Shown in pieces: positions 21,661-33,855 of a DNA stretch of 64,000 nucleotides. A program made the position numbers and the translations under genes. Numbering within the stretch: position 1 is the stretch's first letter; every line of letters starts with the position of its first letter. Below the pieces are notes generated by a model. The model made no database searches and was not told where the DNA came from. It saw only the letters and a list, made by a program, of their open reading frames with translations. The DNA is from Cadophora sp. MPI-SDFR-AT-0126 (lineage: Eukaryota > Ascomycota > Leotiomycetes > Helotiales > Ploettnerulaceae), in assembly GCA_020747065.1 (NCBI GenBank), contig JAGMVK010000005.1, positions 2,852,001 through 2,916,000 of the forward strand, read 5' to 3'.

Positions 21661-23031
21661 TTCGGAGGTGTGATCTTGCTTGCTTCTTTTTATGAGGTTG
21701 GAAAAGGAAGCAATGATGAATGTCAAGGGTGGGGAGGACCCTGTAGATATCAACATGAACTGGCAGTGCTTATGTAAGACAATTGGTACCTTCCTCATCG
21801 AGAAAGATCATCACTTGTTCTACGTAAAACAATGGAAAGAAGTGATTCATACCAGGTTGAAAAATTTAAAAGGTTCATATTAGATAGACTGGAGTCGCAG
21901 CCTAGGTTCGAGTTGTCGCATCAAAGTTCGCTCGCAAACTGGTGGGAGACTTTCCTAGGCCCACCCACACCCCCCCCCCCCCCCCCCTTCTCAAAAAAAA
22001 AAACGATATTACCCATGAAATTCTGGAGGCTCTATTCTTTTTTAAGTCCTATACGGTGTAAAAAACGTTTAAATATTTGAAACCGTTCGTCACGAAATCC
22101 TTCCTATTTCAGAGACTCTCGTTGAGTTGCTTTCTTTACAGGCAAGGCAAACAAAAGAGGTCGTTAAGCGAGTTACCCCCTTTGAGATTCTTGGCGTAGC
22201 CTCTCGTCTCCTGTGTCCACAAGCGCGTGGGAACAGATATTCAATCTATCTTAGACTGACTAGACGAAATTTCTCGCTTCTAGTTGAGATTTCTAATTGG
22301 GGGGTGCACGTCCATGAGAGTAGTTGTTGGGGGGCCTTAAGACGCGAGCATCAGGCCGACGCAAGAAGGATGTGATTTTAGAATTTCAGAGAAAATGATC
22401 TGATACCTCGTAAACCTAGGACTGTGTGAGATATCAATATGCATGAAAAAGAAAGAAATGCATGTCTCGTATGAGTGAGAAGATCAGGCTGTTAGCTTGT
22501 TAGAGAGTTGTCTTGCTAGATGTTCATGTTTTCTATGCACTCTCATGCCTTAGAAGAAAATTTGTTCCAAGTGTTCATACAGGCTATGGAATTGTTGGAA
22601 AACGATCATATTATGTGCATGCAGACTACGACAAATGTTTGTTGAACAAATAAATTTCGAACCGAGCCCATGCAGCTCGTACCATTGCTGGAAGTCGTTG
22701 CATGTTGTTCTAGGCGGCTGATAGGGTTGAATGAGTTGATCCAATCGCGAAGAAGAGACTGACGCGCATTGCATTTAGTTTCTCACCGAATTCTGGTACA
22801 TACAGAGTTTGCTGCATCGGTTACGATGATGTCCAATTAGGCGGCATAGGCGGACAATGTAGCCTAAAGGGGCTCGATCTCGCTAAATAATCGGTCATGT
22901 CAACGCAACGGCTCTTCAAGGTTTGAAGCACATTTTTAGAGTATATAACATATCTCATATAGTCCATTCCATCCCCAAATTCTAGATCAAACCTACTAGT
23001 ACCAGCCTCCTCCCGACGCCTCTCCACAAAT
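21661..23031. other. 1.4-kb divergent spacer with a C/A homopolymer block
   Basis: It holds a run of 18 C (21970-21987) followed closely by 11 A (21993-22003). Such runs are prone to sequencing slippage. Open frames such as 22127-22375 look non-coding. The right end is the promoter of the Hce2 gene. Confidence 0.5.
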
Positions 23032-23781
23032 ATGGTTTCCTCCAAAACGCTTCATCTCGCTCTTCTGACTCTTCTGCCCCTCTCTCTAGCTGTTCCAACT
23101 CCCAACCCTGCCATCGAAAGCGTGCCCAGCTCAACTGAACCAGTCGATTGGATACCCATCGAAGGCACCACGGTATTCGTGAACAGTGCGGCCTTGGTCG
23201 ATACCACGATCGATCCTGCCAAGAAAGTGAAGAGGCTTCTCCAAGCACGCAGCGGTGCTGATAGATGTGGTGCTAGCAGTTTCAGCGGGATTCCAGCTCC
23301 CTGGGCAAACACGGGAGATTGTTGGGCTATTCATGATTGTAAGTGGTAGATACCTGATCCTCCCTTGGGTCTGACGTTTTTCTGTGCTTTTGCATCTTTT
23401 CTCCGCCAAATTATGCGAGACCTTCACCTACTAAGTCTGCTACGTTCTAGACTGTCGAGACAGAAATACTTACTGGGGCGTCTGGGACCATACGTCCTCG
23501 ACACACCCGGTCCTGACCGCCGGTACATGTGTGTTTGAGGCTGGAACGAAGAACATTTTCCAGACTTACATCGGGTCGTATGACATACGTGACCTCATAC
23601 GCGATGGGATCAATAAATTTCAGGTGTGGATACAATCTTCTCTTCTTCTGTTCCGTGACCATGTGCAAGTGCTGACAAGCCGCAGGGAAATGGACAGGTT
23701 GGCGCCCAGGGTGATATGGGTTGTGAGAATACGGGGGAACTCAGTGGATCTAGAGTTAATTGGAAAGTCAAGCATAGTTGA
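23032..23781 (+). CDS. secreted Hce2-domain protein (Ecp2 effector homolog)
   Basis: Exons 23032-23338, 23451-23623 and 23686-23781 give 191 residues. The signal peptide is MVSSKTLHLALLTLLPLSLAVP. A short linker ending KRLLQAR leads to the Hce2 domain: CGASSFSGIPAPWANTGDCW, then HDYCRDRNTYWGVWDH, LTAGTCVFEAGTKN, YIGSYDIRDLIRDGINKFQ and GNGQVGAQGDMGCEN. The spacing of cysteines and the D-I-R-D-L-I-R-D-x-I-x-K-F core match Hce2 (homologs of Cladosporium fulvum Ecp2, PF14856). Known members are secreted, some linked to necrosis or virulence and others to fungal antagonism. Which applies here is unknown. The gene ends 211 bases from the end of the 7-TM gene facing it. Confidence 0.9.
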
Positions 23782-23992
23782 AATTTGAGCATGGGCTAGG
23801 AAAGTATGGAGACTTTTGACGTGCATGGGATCGGGATTCAAAATACACTTTTTCCCGCAGAATTTCAAAACAGGCGATGTGGTACGTGGTGAGTAGTAGT
23901 GACGGTGAAGGATGAGATTTTGATGACTGCTGTACAATTCCAATTGAAAGCCAGCAGAGGACCTCAGTCCCCTTTGAGCCTTTTTTCCAGCC

Positions 23993-25484
23993 TCAAATAT
24001 CAATCCAGCTCTCGTGTCTTCCAACTTTCTTATGCCCATCAGGTCTCTCCTCCACGCTTACTTGAACTTCTGTCTGCTTGTGTATTTGACCCATGCTCTC
24101 CATTTCAAAGCTCTTCCCCTTCGACACAATTGCTTTCTGGCTGTCAGAATCCGTCTCCGTCCCTTTCACATCGATCCCGTTCCCACTTCTCAAGTATCCA
24201 TGGTTCGAGCGCTGCACACCCGAGATACCACCCAGATGACCAGAGGTACCGGCGCTCTTCTTCCCAGGTGTATCGCCGTAGCTGAGGAGTTTTGTTCGTA
24301 GTCCGAGTTTGAAGGATACGATTCGTAGAATTGGTTGTAGTGCGGGGAAACAAGCGCACCAGAGGCCAATGTGAGCTTCGAGGTCGGTCCAAACTCCAGT
24401 GGTTGACATGTGGAAGGTTCTGCGACTTGACATCAGCGGACGCTTGAAAAATCTCAGACTGTCTTCACTTACGGATCGGTGGCGAATAAAAGCGTCTTCA
24501 TGTAGTATAGACGCACGACACCAGTCACGACGACGAAGATACCGACGCAGAAGATGAGAATGACTTGCAACATCTTGCGAGACACGATCATTTGCTTGGA
24601 GATTATCCAAATGGGAAGCCCTAGCAGCACGCAGTCTATGAAAATACCGAAGACTGCATTTGTGGTCATCATGATTTCATTTGCAGCATCAGAAACGCAT
24701 TTTGTTCCGGGTGTATGAGGTGGCAGCCATAGATCTCTGTTATTCATGACTTGTCAATAAGTCCCGAAGTAGACACGGCAATGGCTGAAACTTACGAGAC
24801 TGGCCGACACTCCAGCAGTTTGTACAGAAAGCAGACAATTGTCTGTACAACTGTGAAAGCCGCAATTCCATACACAAGATACAAATACAGCTCTGAGCGC
24901 AATTGTTAGAGTAGATCAGTGAAGTGTTGGAGGGCTGAACGAACTCTCTTTGCTCAAACGAGGCAGAAAGGCTGCGACTGCAAGGCGAACAAAACATGTG
25001 CACCAAAAGTACCACAGATTTTGTGTAACCAGTACCTACATTGCTTGTGTCAGTGAGGCCCTTAGGATTGCGGTGATACGTACTTTAAAGAATTTGAGAA
25101 GTGTCTGCTGTGGGATGAGGTAGACGTGGGCCCCGCTGCCATATTTGACGCCTGGGGATTAAAACATCGAGTCAGCTTTTGTATTATGTTTCCAGCATTG
25201 CACCCCCTTACCGATAATGTCGAAGGTCGACAGTCCAACCAAGAACAGCTACAAATGTCATCAGGTCTTGCGGGCAGCGGATAGAGGAGGAAACAAACAT
25301 AAGCAACCAAAGCAAGCCCATCATCTAGCCCTGGATTCTTCGTCATGAGAACTCTCACGTAGATTCTCATCCCGAAAATCAAAGTCGTCACAGGTATGAG
25401 GGTGGCATTGAGAGCCTTGTGAGCACCTCCCTTGTAGTCTGGTGTTGATCTAAAGTCTGTCCCAGCTGGATATGTAGTCGACAT
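23993..25484 (-). CDS. rhodopsin-domain 7-TM integral membrane protein (PTH11-like class)
   Basis: Seven exons, 25484-25299, 25248-25212, 25151-25084, 25035-24945, 24892-24796, 24736-24473 and 24419-23993, give 389 residues. It starts MSTTYPAGTDFRSTPDYKGG. Membrane helices follow around LIPVTTLIFGMRIYVRVLMT, DDGLALVAYLFLVGLSTFDI, NLWYFWCTCFVRLAVAAFLP, YLVYGIAAFTVVQTIVCFLY, AVFGIFIDCVLLGLPIWII, VILIFCVGIFVVVTGVVRLY and HIGLWCACFPALQPILR. The motifs LECRPVS, PGTKC and the LDDGL-type loop fit the fungal rhodopsin domain (PF20684). A cytosolic Ser/Gly-rich tail of about 100 residues follows. Some related proteins are receptors in plant pathogens, but most are untested. No N-terminal CFEM domain is present. 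Confidence 0.87.
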
Positions 25485-28154
25485 GGCGCTTCGTGATACT
25501 TGAAGGATGAATTTAGAATTTGCAATCGTGAAAGTCAAACGATGACAAGGCTTGAACTGTGGGGATCAAGCTTCACATAAAAGAGGGTGTCTACAGGGGA
25601 GAAGATGTGTAAAGTGCATACGCTGGTCAGGGGGTAGATTTGTTGGACTTCTTTGAGCAGCTAACATCTAAGCGCCCCTGCCGGCCATCCCCACATCCCG
25701 CCCACCCTTTTACACCAAAAACAGCGATTTTGAGGCATGAATATCTCTACGGTTAATTAATGGAAATTAAGAACCTTTCATGAATGTATTTATTAGCTTT
25801 TATTGAATAGTTTTGAAAAGAAAAATTAGTTTGGATCAGAAGCAATTACGTCTTATAAAATCAAAGCTTTCACATGAAAAAAGGACCAATGATCACTGAC
25901 TAATAACTTTTGTGGTAATTATTAAAATCACGTCAAACTTACAACATGTATATATTGTACTAGAGAGCTTTGAGTTTTCAAGGCTTCGATGTAGCCGTAT
26001 TGGTAATTATGTTTCAAATAAGTTGAAGTTGTGACTTTTGGGGCAAAGAGGGGTCGGAATGTGGGGGCGGGTGGAAAGGGGGTTAAGACGTTATGCCCAA
26101 GAAGCCCAAGGTTCGTGCGTTTCCTGGGTACTCAATGTCTCAGTTGCGTCCGGGGAACCGATCCGTGGAGTTGGGTCCGAGTCCGAGGCTCATCTGAAAG
26201 AAGGTAAGTTTCTCAAATTTACTCTTGGCTTTCTCAAGGATTCGTTGTCGATAGGCCCCTAAGGAATGAACTTTGCCCCTGAGCTATGCCACCTTCAGAT
26301 GCTACCTTCAGGAGGAAAAAAAGAAACATATTGATTGATTCCACTGGGTAGTAGGATTGTAGCAGTTTTGACAAACAGGAAGCTCCATTGAGGGGTGGGA
26401 AGTTATGGGCATTATGTTTTGCATTGTTTGTTTCCTGCGTATGCCACCATCTGATGCCATGATGCGTTCCATGACATTACAGCACTAGCAGTCTTTTCCC
26501 ATCTTTCCCTCCGATCACGATTAAGGTAAACCAACATACAGGATTCGAAGGATCAAATCGCACTTCCAGACTTACGGCCAGCTAACACATGGCTGTCTCA
26601 TTGGTCCTCTTAGTGTGTGTGTGCCTAATCCCATGTTGGACAGTCATTTTTCCGTTACAGCGGTTTGTAGAAAGCCGAGCTTTCTCTTCCACAGACCTGA
26701 CGGAGGTATGGAGTCAATGAAAGATTTCTTTGGCGAAGCGAAAATTCCAAGTATCCCACAAGACCGCCATAAAAGAAGCTGCAAAGAAGTTTTCGTCGTT
26801 TGTGGTGACTTCTAGGCTAGGAGTGCGACATCTCAGCCGATATTCTCCTTTGGAGGAGTGATCGGATGGCCGGTCCGATGCCGCGTCCAATTTTGTGCAT
26901 GAAGGGTTGATCCTAGATTCCATCTTCAAAGATCGCGATATTCAGACTCACTTGGAGCGAGTCCGAGCAACGCCACTGCATATACTGGGGTCGGGTAACT
27001 GTGTCTTAAAGACTGTTCAGGCAAGGTAAGGCCGCAGAGGCGGCCGCGGAAGACAAAGCCGAGGGGTGTGGGCTGAGAAAAATCCGAATGGTACTCGCAT
27101 AGGCCTGGACTCCATAGGATCTTGATTCAAAGCCTAAAGGACCAGGGCTTTGGAGCTCTCGCGGAAGTCTCATTTTCCAGATGCAATCTAGACTACAGAG
27201 TCGTGGCTTGCAGCATTTTTCGCCAAGGAAAAAGTTGGAGCGGCGTTGGTGACCTAATTAGGGACGCTCCGTGACTGGCCATGGGAAACTATCCTTCGAA
27301 TTAAATCCCGTTTTTGAGACTCTAATGCTCTGATCGAAGCCTTCATTGCTAGAATGTTTCGATGAAGTTACCATAGGGTATGGTCCATGCCCGATACTTC
27401 ACAAGCGTTGGGACTTAGAAGCTTTTCAAATCTTCTTGTCAGCGGGAACAAGGTTGTGGATCATGGGGACTTGTGGGGTTCGGGTATTTCGAAATTGGCA
27501 GCCCCCTGATTTTGATTTACAGGGTTTTGTTTACAATCCACGCGGCCCGGCAGAATCCTCCCGGATGTCATCCGACCTTGGCAACTGAACGATTGTCCCT
27601 GGAAGATCTTGATCAACCTGACCCTTTGAGATTCGTGCTATCCAATAGATATCGAAACGCAAATAACTATTGGACTACTTGGACTCCACTCACTGCCTTC
27701 ATGGCGTGATGTTGTCTGCAGCCACGAGCTTCCCGTCATGCAGTAGTCTGCATGCGTTGCGCTGATACCCACTGCTAGACCATTGGAATAATGAGAAGAA
27801 ATACGGGAAAGGGCTTTGCAGAGAGGAAGACCTATGGATGTGTTCCTGATCGAGGAACGTGCAGTGTCAATAGTGTGAGACGTCCACCAATTAAACGGAT
27901 GAGCGAGATCTCGTTTTCGAAGTGGGTCAATTGTTCGATGGAAGAACCCTATCCACTCTAGAGCTTTATTGAGATAGCAATCACCGAAATGATCATGAAA
28001 TGGAACGGGACCCTACCTCCGATTTCTATATGAAGCGCAAAGCTGCCGTCAGGAACGCCATCAGTTCCACGTGGCAGCAGTTCTCGACATCCAGGACCTC
28101 GGATCCTGATATCCCTCCCGCCTATCGAACTCCTCACCAATCAGATTAATAATA
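25485..28154. other. 2.7-kb gene-poor interval with an AT-rich core
   Basis: About 25740-26030 is distinctly AT-rich compared with its surroundings. The rest has only short frames (for example 27346-27588) with no family resemblance. No TIR, LTR or RNA gene was recognised. The edges carry promoters of the 7-TM and tyrosinase genes. Confidence 0.4.
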
Positions 28155-29608
28155 ATGCATCTATCGTCTATTTTTTCAGCGGCGCTTCTCGTGCTCGCCA
28201 AAATCGCTGAAACAGCCCCAACGACCGGACAGTTAAGCGACGTCCTCGCTAGCAGTAACCTGGAAGCACGTACGACCACACTTGTCAGGAAAGAATGGTA
28301 AGTGCAACTCCCTCGTACAATATTTTTCACCGGCTAATTCATTACCTAAGGCGAAATCTTACAAAGGCAGAGCGACTCGCGTATATTAAGGCTTTCAAGT
28401 GTCTACAATCGAAGCCAGCTCGCTTTCAGAATTTATATCCTGGATCCCGAACCCGATATGATGATTATCAAGCTTTACACATCTCGATGACTGAGAAGAT
28501 TCACTTTACTGTAAAGTCAACTATCAGTCACAACTTGACCTGTCTAACAAGAATACAGGGAATCTTCCTCCCGTGGCACAGACAGTATGTCGCTCTGTTT
28601 GAACAGGACTTGAGAAGGACTTGTGGCTACTCGGGGGCTCAACCATACTGGGGTTAGTACTCGTATCTTCATCACTAATGAGTCGGAGCTAACATATGGA
28701 CTAGATTGGTCTAAAGATGCGGGAAGTTTAGACGCCTGGGCCAAGTCACCTCTTTTCGACCCGGTCTACGGCTTCGGAGGTCAGATTCCCTGTTTCCCCC
28801 GTGGATTGATTCTCTTTGGCTCATCAATCAACAGGAAATGGGGCATACCTTGAAGACATCACCGGCTTACCAGTCACTGCTGCCCTAGAAATTCCTGGCC
28901 GAACAGGCGGAGGTGTTGGAGAATCCTTTCCGCTATCCCAATGCTGGCTAACGATCCACAGGATGTGTTACCACAGGACCTTGGGCCAACCTAGTAGTCC
29001 CCATGGGCCCCGGGAATAACCTCAGCTACAATCCTCACTGCCTGAGACGAGATTTCTCTCCAACATTGGCGAAATTGACCCTCAACTCCAGCGTCCTAGC
29101 GTGGGTACAGCAAGCGGATGCATATGCACTGTACGATAGGCGGGTTCAATCAATGGAGCTTAGCATCGCTGGTATCGCAACTCACGGAGGCGGACACTTC
29201 AGTGTCGGTGGTGCTGTTGGTGAGGTATGTTGATTCGTCACTTGGTTGGATTGCCTTCACTGACGAAAGATCAGATGTCTGAAATGTACTCTTCTCCGGG
29301 CGATCCGATCTTCTGGATGCACCATGGAATGCTTGACAACATGTGGAACCAGTGGCAGAGACTAAGTAAGATCCGTTACAAGTTCCTGCCGAGCTCATGC
29401 TGACTTTCCAGACTGGTCTGTTCGCAAAGCCGAGATTGCAGGCCCCGACACTATGTGGGCATATCCATGGAACTACTTTGGCGACATACCGTACAAGAAC
29501 ATCACTATCAATACCCCGTTATCATTTGGTCCTCTTGGTTCAACTGTCAACATCAGCCAAGTCATGGATATTTCGTGCGCGCCTCTGGGACCATACAGAT
29601 ATGCTTGA
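28155..29608 (+). CDS. secreted tyrosinase (type 3 copper oxidase)
   Basis: Eight exons, 28155-28297, 28351-28510, 28559-28652, 28705-28779, 28835-28912, 28962-29224, 29275-29365 and 29412-29608, give 366 residues. The signal peptide is MHLSSIFSAALLVLAKIAET. Copper ligands: the CuA site includes YQALHISMTEKIH and GIFLPWHRQYVALFEQDLR. The CuB site has IATHGGGHFSVGG and DPIFWMHHGMLDNMWNQWQ. GAQPYWDW and GPGNNLSYNPHCLRRDF are also family landmarks. It oxidises phenols to quinones outside the cell. Short secreted fungal tyrosinases lack the long C-terminal shielding domain, as here. Tyrosinases occur in dikaritin peptide clusters, but this one is about 26 kb from the candidate cluster, so a link is doubtful. 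Confidence 0.93.
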
Positions 29609-30126
29609 ATGCTTGGAGAAAAACAATGACAGAATGCTGAGTGCCAATAATCTTAGACTAATAAGAATTAAGGCTTGGTAAAGCCGAGATTTTCAGTCCC
29701 GTTGTACTTGACATGGACGTTGGGCAGATTCATTTTTGTTTAGACTTGAGAAAGATTGAGATCAGCATTCGCAGGATGCTTCCTGGTATGCTCGACAATC
29801 AAATGAAGTTTGGCCAGTGATCTCAAATTGAAACCGAAGCAGTCTACGAAGAACTATGCTGTGATGTAACTCGGAAAAGTAAACAATGACTAGCTACAAG
29901 TAGCGTGTGAATGTCTCATTGGACCGCTTTCCCCACCAATTGCGGGGTAGCGCCTCCTCCGCCCTGGCTAAAGTGCGGGGTAGCTCGTCCCTCCACTTCA
30001 CCCCACATTCCTCGCACGACCTCTCAATTGAACTTCACAACACCTCAAGAGTATATCCTCGAAATTTCATTGAATTACAATTCATCGGAGGGACGCAGTG
30101 CCCAGCATCACCAACATACTACGAAC
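29609..30126. other. spacer upstream of the unrecognised 296-residue protein
   Basis: An in-frame extension upstream to 29911 is open, but it is Pro-rich and unlikely to be translated. No other feature was seen. Confidence 0.4.
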
Positions 30127-31122
30127 ATGTCGAAGGAAAACGTCACCTACATCACATACAATGCGGGCATCGACGGAAAGCACCTCCACCTGGGGAACCT
30201 AGTTCACGACTTCAAGAATCCAAGTTTCTATGAACCTCATGTCGAGAAGGCTTATACCGAGTTAGTAGAGACCTATTGCATCTAGAAACCGTAGATCTGA
30301 CATCTGCAAGCATCCAAGACTCTCCACCAGATTGGGCCGAGCTGACACAGCTGGGAAACTATGCATTGACGCTTGGAGCTGGTTCTGAACAAGGCCACGA
30401 TGCCAGTAATCCATCTACAGAATCTGCCGATGATTCTGAAGGCCCAAGATACCGTGTAGCAGCCACAGAGAAGGCCACAAAGGTTGAGATCAAAGAGTAG
30501 GTATCCATTACCCTCCATGTCAGTATAATCCACTAATAACTCCCCTTCAAGTCCCGAGGAATTCTTCGAAGAAGTCACTCTATCCTCCCCCGAAGCCAAG
30601 AAATGGCTTGCGTCCCACCTTTCTGCCGCCGAAACCCTTGCGAAAGGCGACAAATCCGCCCGTCCAGATATCTGGATGCTCACCGGCATCGTGCTCATGC
30701 AACACGCCACATGGACGAGTCTATCAAGCAAGGAAAAGGGCTTCGTCGCTGGCGAGAAGGCTCCTTTTGATCCTACCGGAGTCTCCAGCCTCCGCCGTCT
30801 GTCGATCAGCGAGAACATCAAGCCGACTTTTGGTTTCCGTGCTGGTGATGAGGAGAAGGCGAAGCATATTTCTGGTGCAGTCATACATGAGACGGGGAAG
30901 TATCCTGGTACGAGAGGATGGGCTGCACAGTGGCAGAAGGTTGAATTCCAGATCGGAGGCAATGATAAATGGAAGGGGGGCGTGAAAACTTTGTTGAAGT
31001 TGAAGGATGGTGTTGCGATGGTCAGGATCAATGAGGATATTTATGCAAAGAACGATGGCGGGAAGAGTGTTGAACTTGATGACAAGTACTGGGAGGCTTT
31101 CATCGATGCAACTGATGATTAG
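30127..31122 (+). CDS. unrecognised 296-residue protein
   Basis: Exons 30127-30260, 30311-30496 and 30552-31122 join in phase with typical branch sites (TCTGACAT before the first acceptor). It starts MSKENVTYITYNAGIDGKHL and has no signal peptide or obvious membrane helix. Central features are HLGNLVHDFKNPSF, DWAELTQLGNYALTLGAG, KKWLASHLSAAETLAKG and PDIWMLTGIVLMQHATW. A basic-rich stretch, SVSSL-type linker and GWAAQWQKVEFQIGGNDKW follow, ending with an acidic DDKYWEAFIDATDD. I do not recognise the family. The alternation of charged helices and a hydrophobic IWMLTGIVLM strand recalls pore-forming or lipid-binding folds such as the fungal gasdermin-like proteins. I cannot verify that. Cytosolic location is inferred. 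Confidence 0.75.
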
Positions 31123-32310
31123 GATTGGGACCCGGAGTTCTGAACTCATATTAGCTATAACACTGAGCACTTTGTCGCTGAATTTTAATTAAGTAAGTTG
31201 CAACATCCGCAGGCTTACTCGTGTTCACGATGTGCTCGAGCTCGCTAGCATCTCAAGCCCCCTCCGCCGTTGCTTGCCTTCCAGTATCACCCAACGGATG
31301 ACAGACGAGTAGTTCTGAGGGATCTTGTGATGTTGTGGTGAACCTTAATATAGATCAAGTCAAGCGAGTGTCATGCACCGAAGCGAAGTACCCCTTTTCG
31401 AGGCCCACTTCTCTCGCCTAGCATACCGATACTCGCATCGATGGACAGGTTCGACAGCAAGAAACTGCCGCCAGTATAATTCCATACTTTTCGACTCATC
31501 ATTTACTGAAATTTTTGGATGCTTTCTGTAGAAAAGCAGTTATCGTCTTGAAATACCAGTCAAAAGTATGTTGCCTCGTCCCGAAAAGGCAATTCATGCG
31601 AGATCCCATCATCTTTGATTATCCTCCACCTCCATGATTCCTAACCTGCACTTGCACTCGCAAGGAAGAAGTAGTACTTTAATTTGAAATGCTTGTTATC
31701 ATATGACCATCAGCAGTTCCACAGCCGCCGAGGTCACAAAAGTTTATGGTGGTTCTTATACCCCTCGTTTTCGCTGCGGGCGCCGTTGTGGTCGCTTACC
31801 CCTGCACGTCGATCAAAATATCCGATGCGAGAAATCAAGTGCCGGGTCGACGCAATGACAGCAAACGTCATTGCACAAACTGGATGAGGAGTAAGATGAT
31901 TTCCAGCATGGCCATATAGCCAATCGGCACCAGCGCATTGCCCTTCGGAAGAGCTTCCGAACATCAAGCCAAGGACTCTTTCACACAATGAACAGGGCAT
32001 GCCTGCTTGTCGAAGAGACCTCGGCCTGTTAAAGGGACCTTTGCGATGCTTTCATGTCTTTCCTGAGCTGGAAAGCATAATGATTCTCCTCCCGTGCGTC
32101 TGAATGCCAGGGTGAAACGTTCTGTCATCCGAACATGCCATGGAGACTCATTAGGGATGAATTCAGGTCATAAACTGACGATGTGGCGCGATGAGCTCGT
32201 GAAGCCGAGTATCTGTTAGTCGGGGCTATGTATAAAGATACAAAGCCCCTCTCTGAAGGACAATGCTCTTCCTTCGACAGTACCATAATACTCAGTTCAC
32301 CCAGCCCAAG
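31123..32310. other. 1.2-kb spacer, promoter of the lipase gene at its right end
   Basis: Only short incidental frames are present. No repeat or RNA gene was recognised. Confidence 0.4.
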
Positions 32311-33501
32311 ATGATGTCTCCGAATTCTATGTGGCTCATCTTGCCACTATCCCTCCTCAGTCTTAGGAACTCCGTCATGGCCGCAACATCCCCAAGTAGG
32401 TGATGACCTCCCACCTTCTCCTAGCCCAAGAATACATTGCACTCTACTAAGCATTCGCAGTAACTGAGGAACTCTACGCCAAGTTCGTCCGCTACACAAA
32501 ATTCTCTGCCGCCGCCTACGCAGACAACTGCCCCATTCCACCAAATGGCGCTTCTGTAGCCAAATTCTTCGATATCAAGTCAACGGACACACAAGCGTAT
32601 CTCTTCCAGGACGATGCAGCTAAGGAGTTCATCGTCTCGTTCAGAGGAACGTCGACTATCCAAGATTTCGTGGTGGATTTCGACCAAGGTCTGGTGCCGT
32701 TTGTGGCGGTTGGGGTTGAAGGATGCGCGGGATGTACGGTAAGTATTCAAATTATGATTGTCTATCTCCTACGTGGACTCGAAACATACCCTTAAAAAGT
32801 CCAGCAGTAAGTCGCTGACACAGTGCCATAACTCTAGGTCCACGGCGGCTACCTCGACGCCTGGAACTCCGCCTCCGCTCAAATCATCTCCGCAATCACA
32901 ACTGGCATGGACGCCAATCCCTCCTACGCCCTCACAGTAACAGGACACTCCCTCGGCGCCTCCCTCGCCGCTCTCGCATCCGCCTCTCTTGCAAACCCCA
33001 GCCTCAACCTCGGCGTCAATATCACAACATACACCTTCGGGCAGCCACGCACTGGGAATCCCGCTTTCGCTGATTACATTGATAGCTTGCTACCTGAGGG
33101 CAGGATGTTCAGGGTGACGCATTCGAATGATGGGGTGCCGCAGACTATTACCACGCAGGATGGGTATAGACATCATAGGACGGAGTATTGGGAGAATGAT
33201 CCTGACTCAGCGGCGACCACGGTGAAGTGCGAGGGACAGGAGCCTCCGGTAAGTTCTTCTGATTTTTAATTAATTTGGACTCGATTTCTCGATTTAACTT
33301 GGTTAATTGCTTGATGCCTGGGCGGCGCTTTGGGAAATTTTTGCTAATCGGTCTTTGAACTTCTAGGATTGTAATAATTCTGTGCGAGGAACGGGTCTTG
33401 GTGCCAATGGTATAGGGATTAATGCGGCGCATTTGGAGTATTCTGGTATATCCATTGGAAATCCGCTGGATGGGGGGAGGAGTGCTTGTAATGGCTCTTA
33501 G
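32311..33501 (+). CDS. secreted class 3 lipase / feruloyl esterase A-like
   Basis: Exons 32311-32395, 32461-32738, 32838-33248 and 33367-33501 give 302 residues. The signal peptide is MMSPNSMWLILPLSLLSL. The mature enzyme starts ITEELYAKFVRYTKFSAAAY with DNCPIPP. The oxyanion-side strand is FIVSFRGTSTIQDFVVD. The nucleophile elbow is LTVTGHSLGASLAALAS. The acid residue lies in THSNDGVPQ and the histidine near the C-terminus in AAHLEYSG, as in Aspergillus FaeA. Cysteine pairs (EGCAGCT, CEGQ...DCNNS, SACNGS) suggest disulfides. It hydrolyses acylglycerols or feruloyl esters outside the cell. Sequence alone does not choose between them. Confidence 0.92.
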
Positions 33502-33855
33502 GCCTGGACTTGCTGTTTAGTTATTCAGAACACATGACTGGGTCGGACAAGCAAATGGGGATTTCCTGAAAAGCTATTCTTAGTCTACCCACAGCTACGT
33601 AAGTGTTCGAAAGAAATTCTAAATCATATTTCGATAGCAGAAGGAAAAAAAACCTTCCCCGAAGAAACATTAACACAGCTCCAGCCCAAAAACCTGGAAC
33701 ATCCAATCAGATTCAATCCTGAGATCTAGACCAAAACCCTAGAAAATCTAATTTGGAACCTGACTTATTACTTGCCGCAACAAACATGAAAGAAACAAAG
33801 AAAAGCCGCTCTGTCATTCGGTTCCAACAGCACCTGATCCAGACCCCGCAGACTG
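33502..33855. other. convergent spacer between lipase and C2H2 gene A
   Basis: Both genes end here. No coding sequence was supported. Confidence 0.4.

Noticed and set aside
21970..22003. C18/A11 block as a functional element
   Set aside because: Homopolymers of this kind are common assembly or slippage sites, and no structure surrounds it.
28155..29608. tyrosinase as a member of the peptide cluster
   Set aside because: UstQ-like tyrosinases do occur in dikaritin clusters, but about 26 kb and a dozen unrelated genes (TSC1, transporter, SDR) separate it from the precursor.
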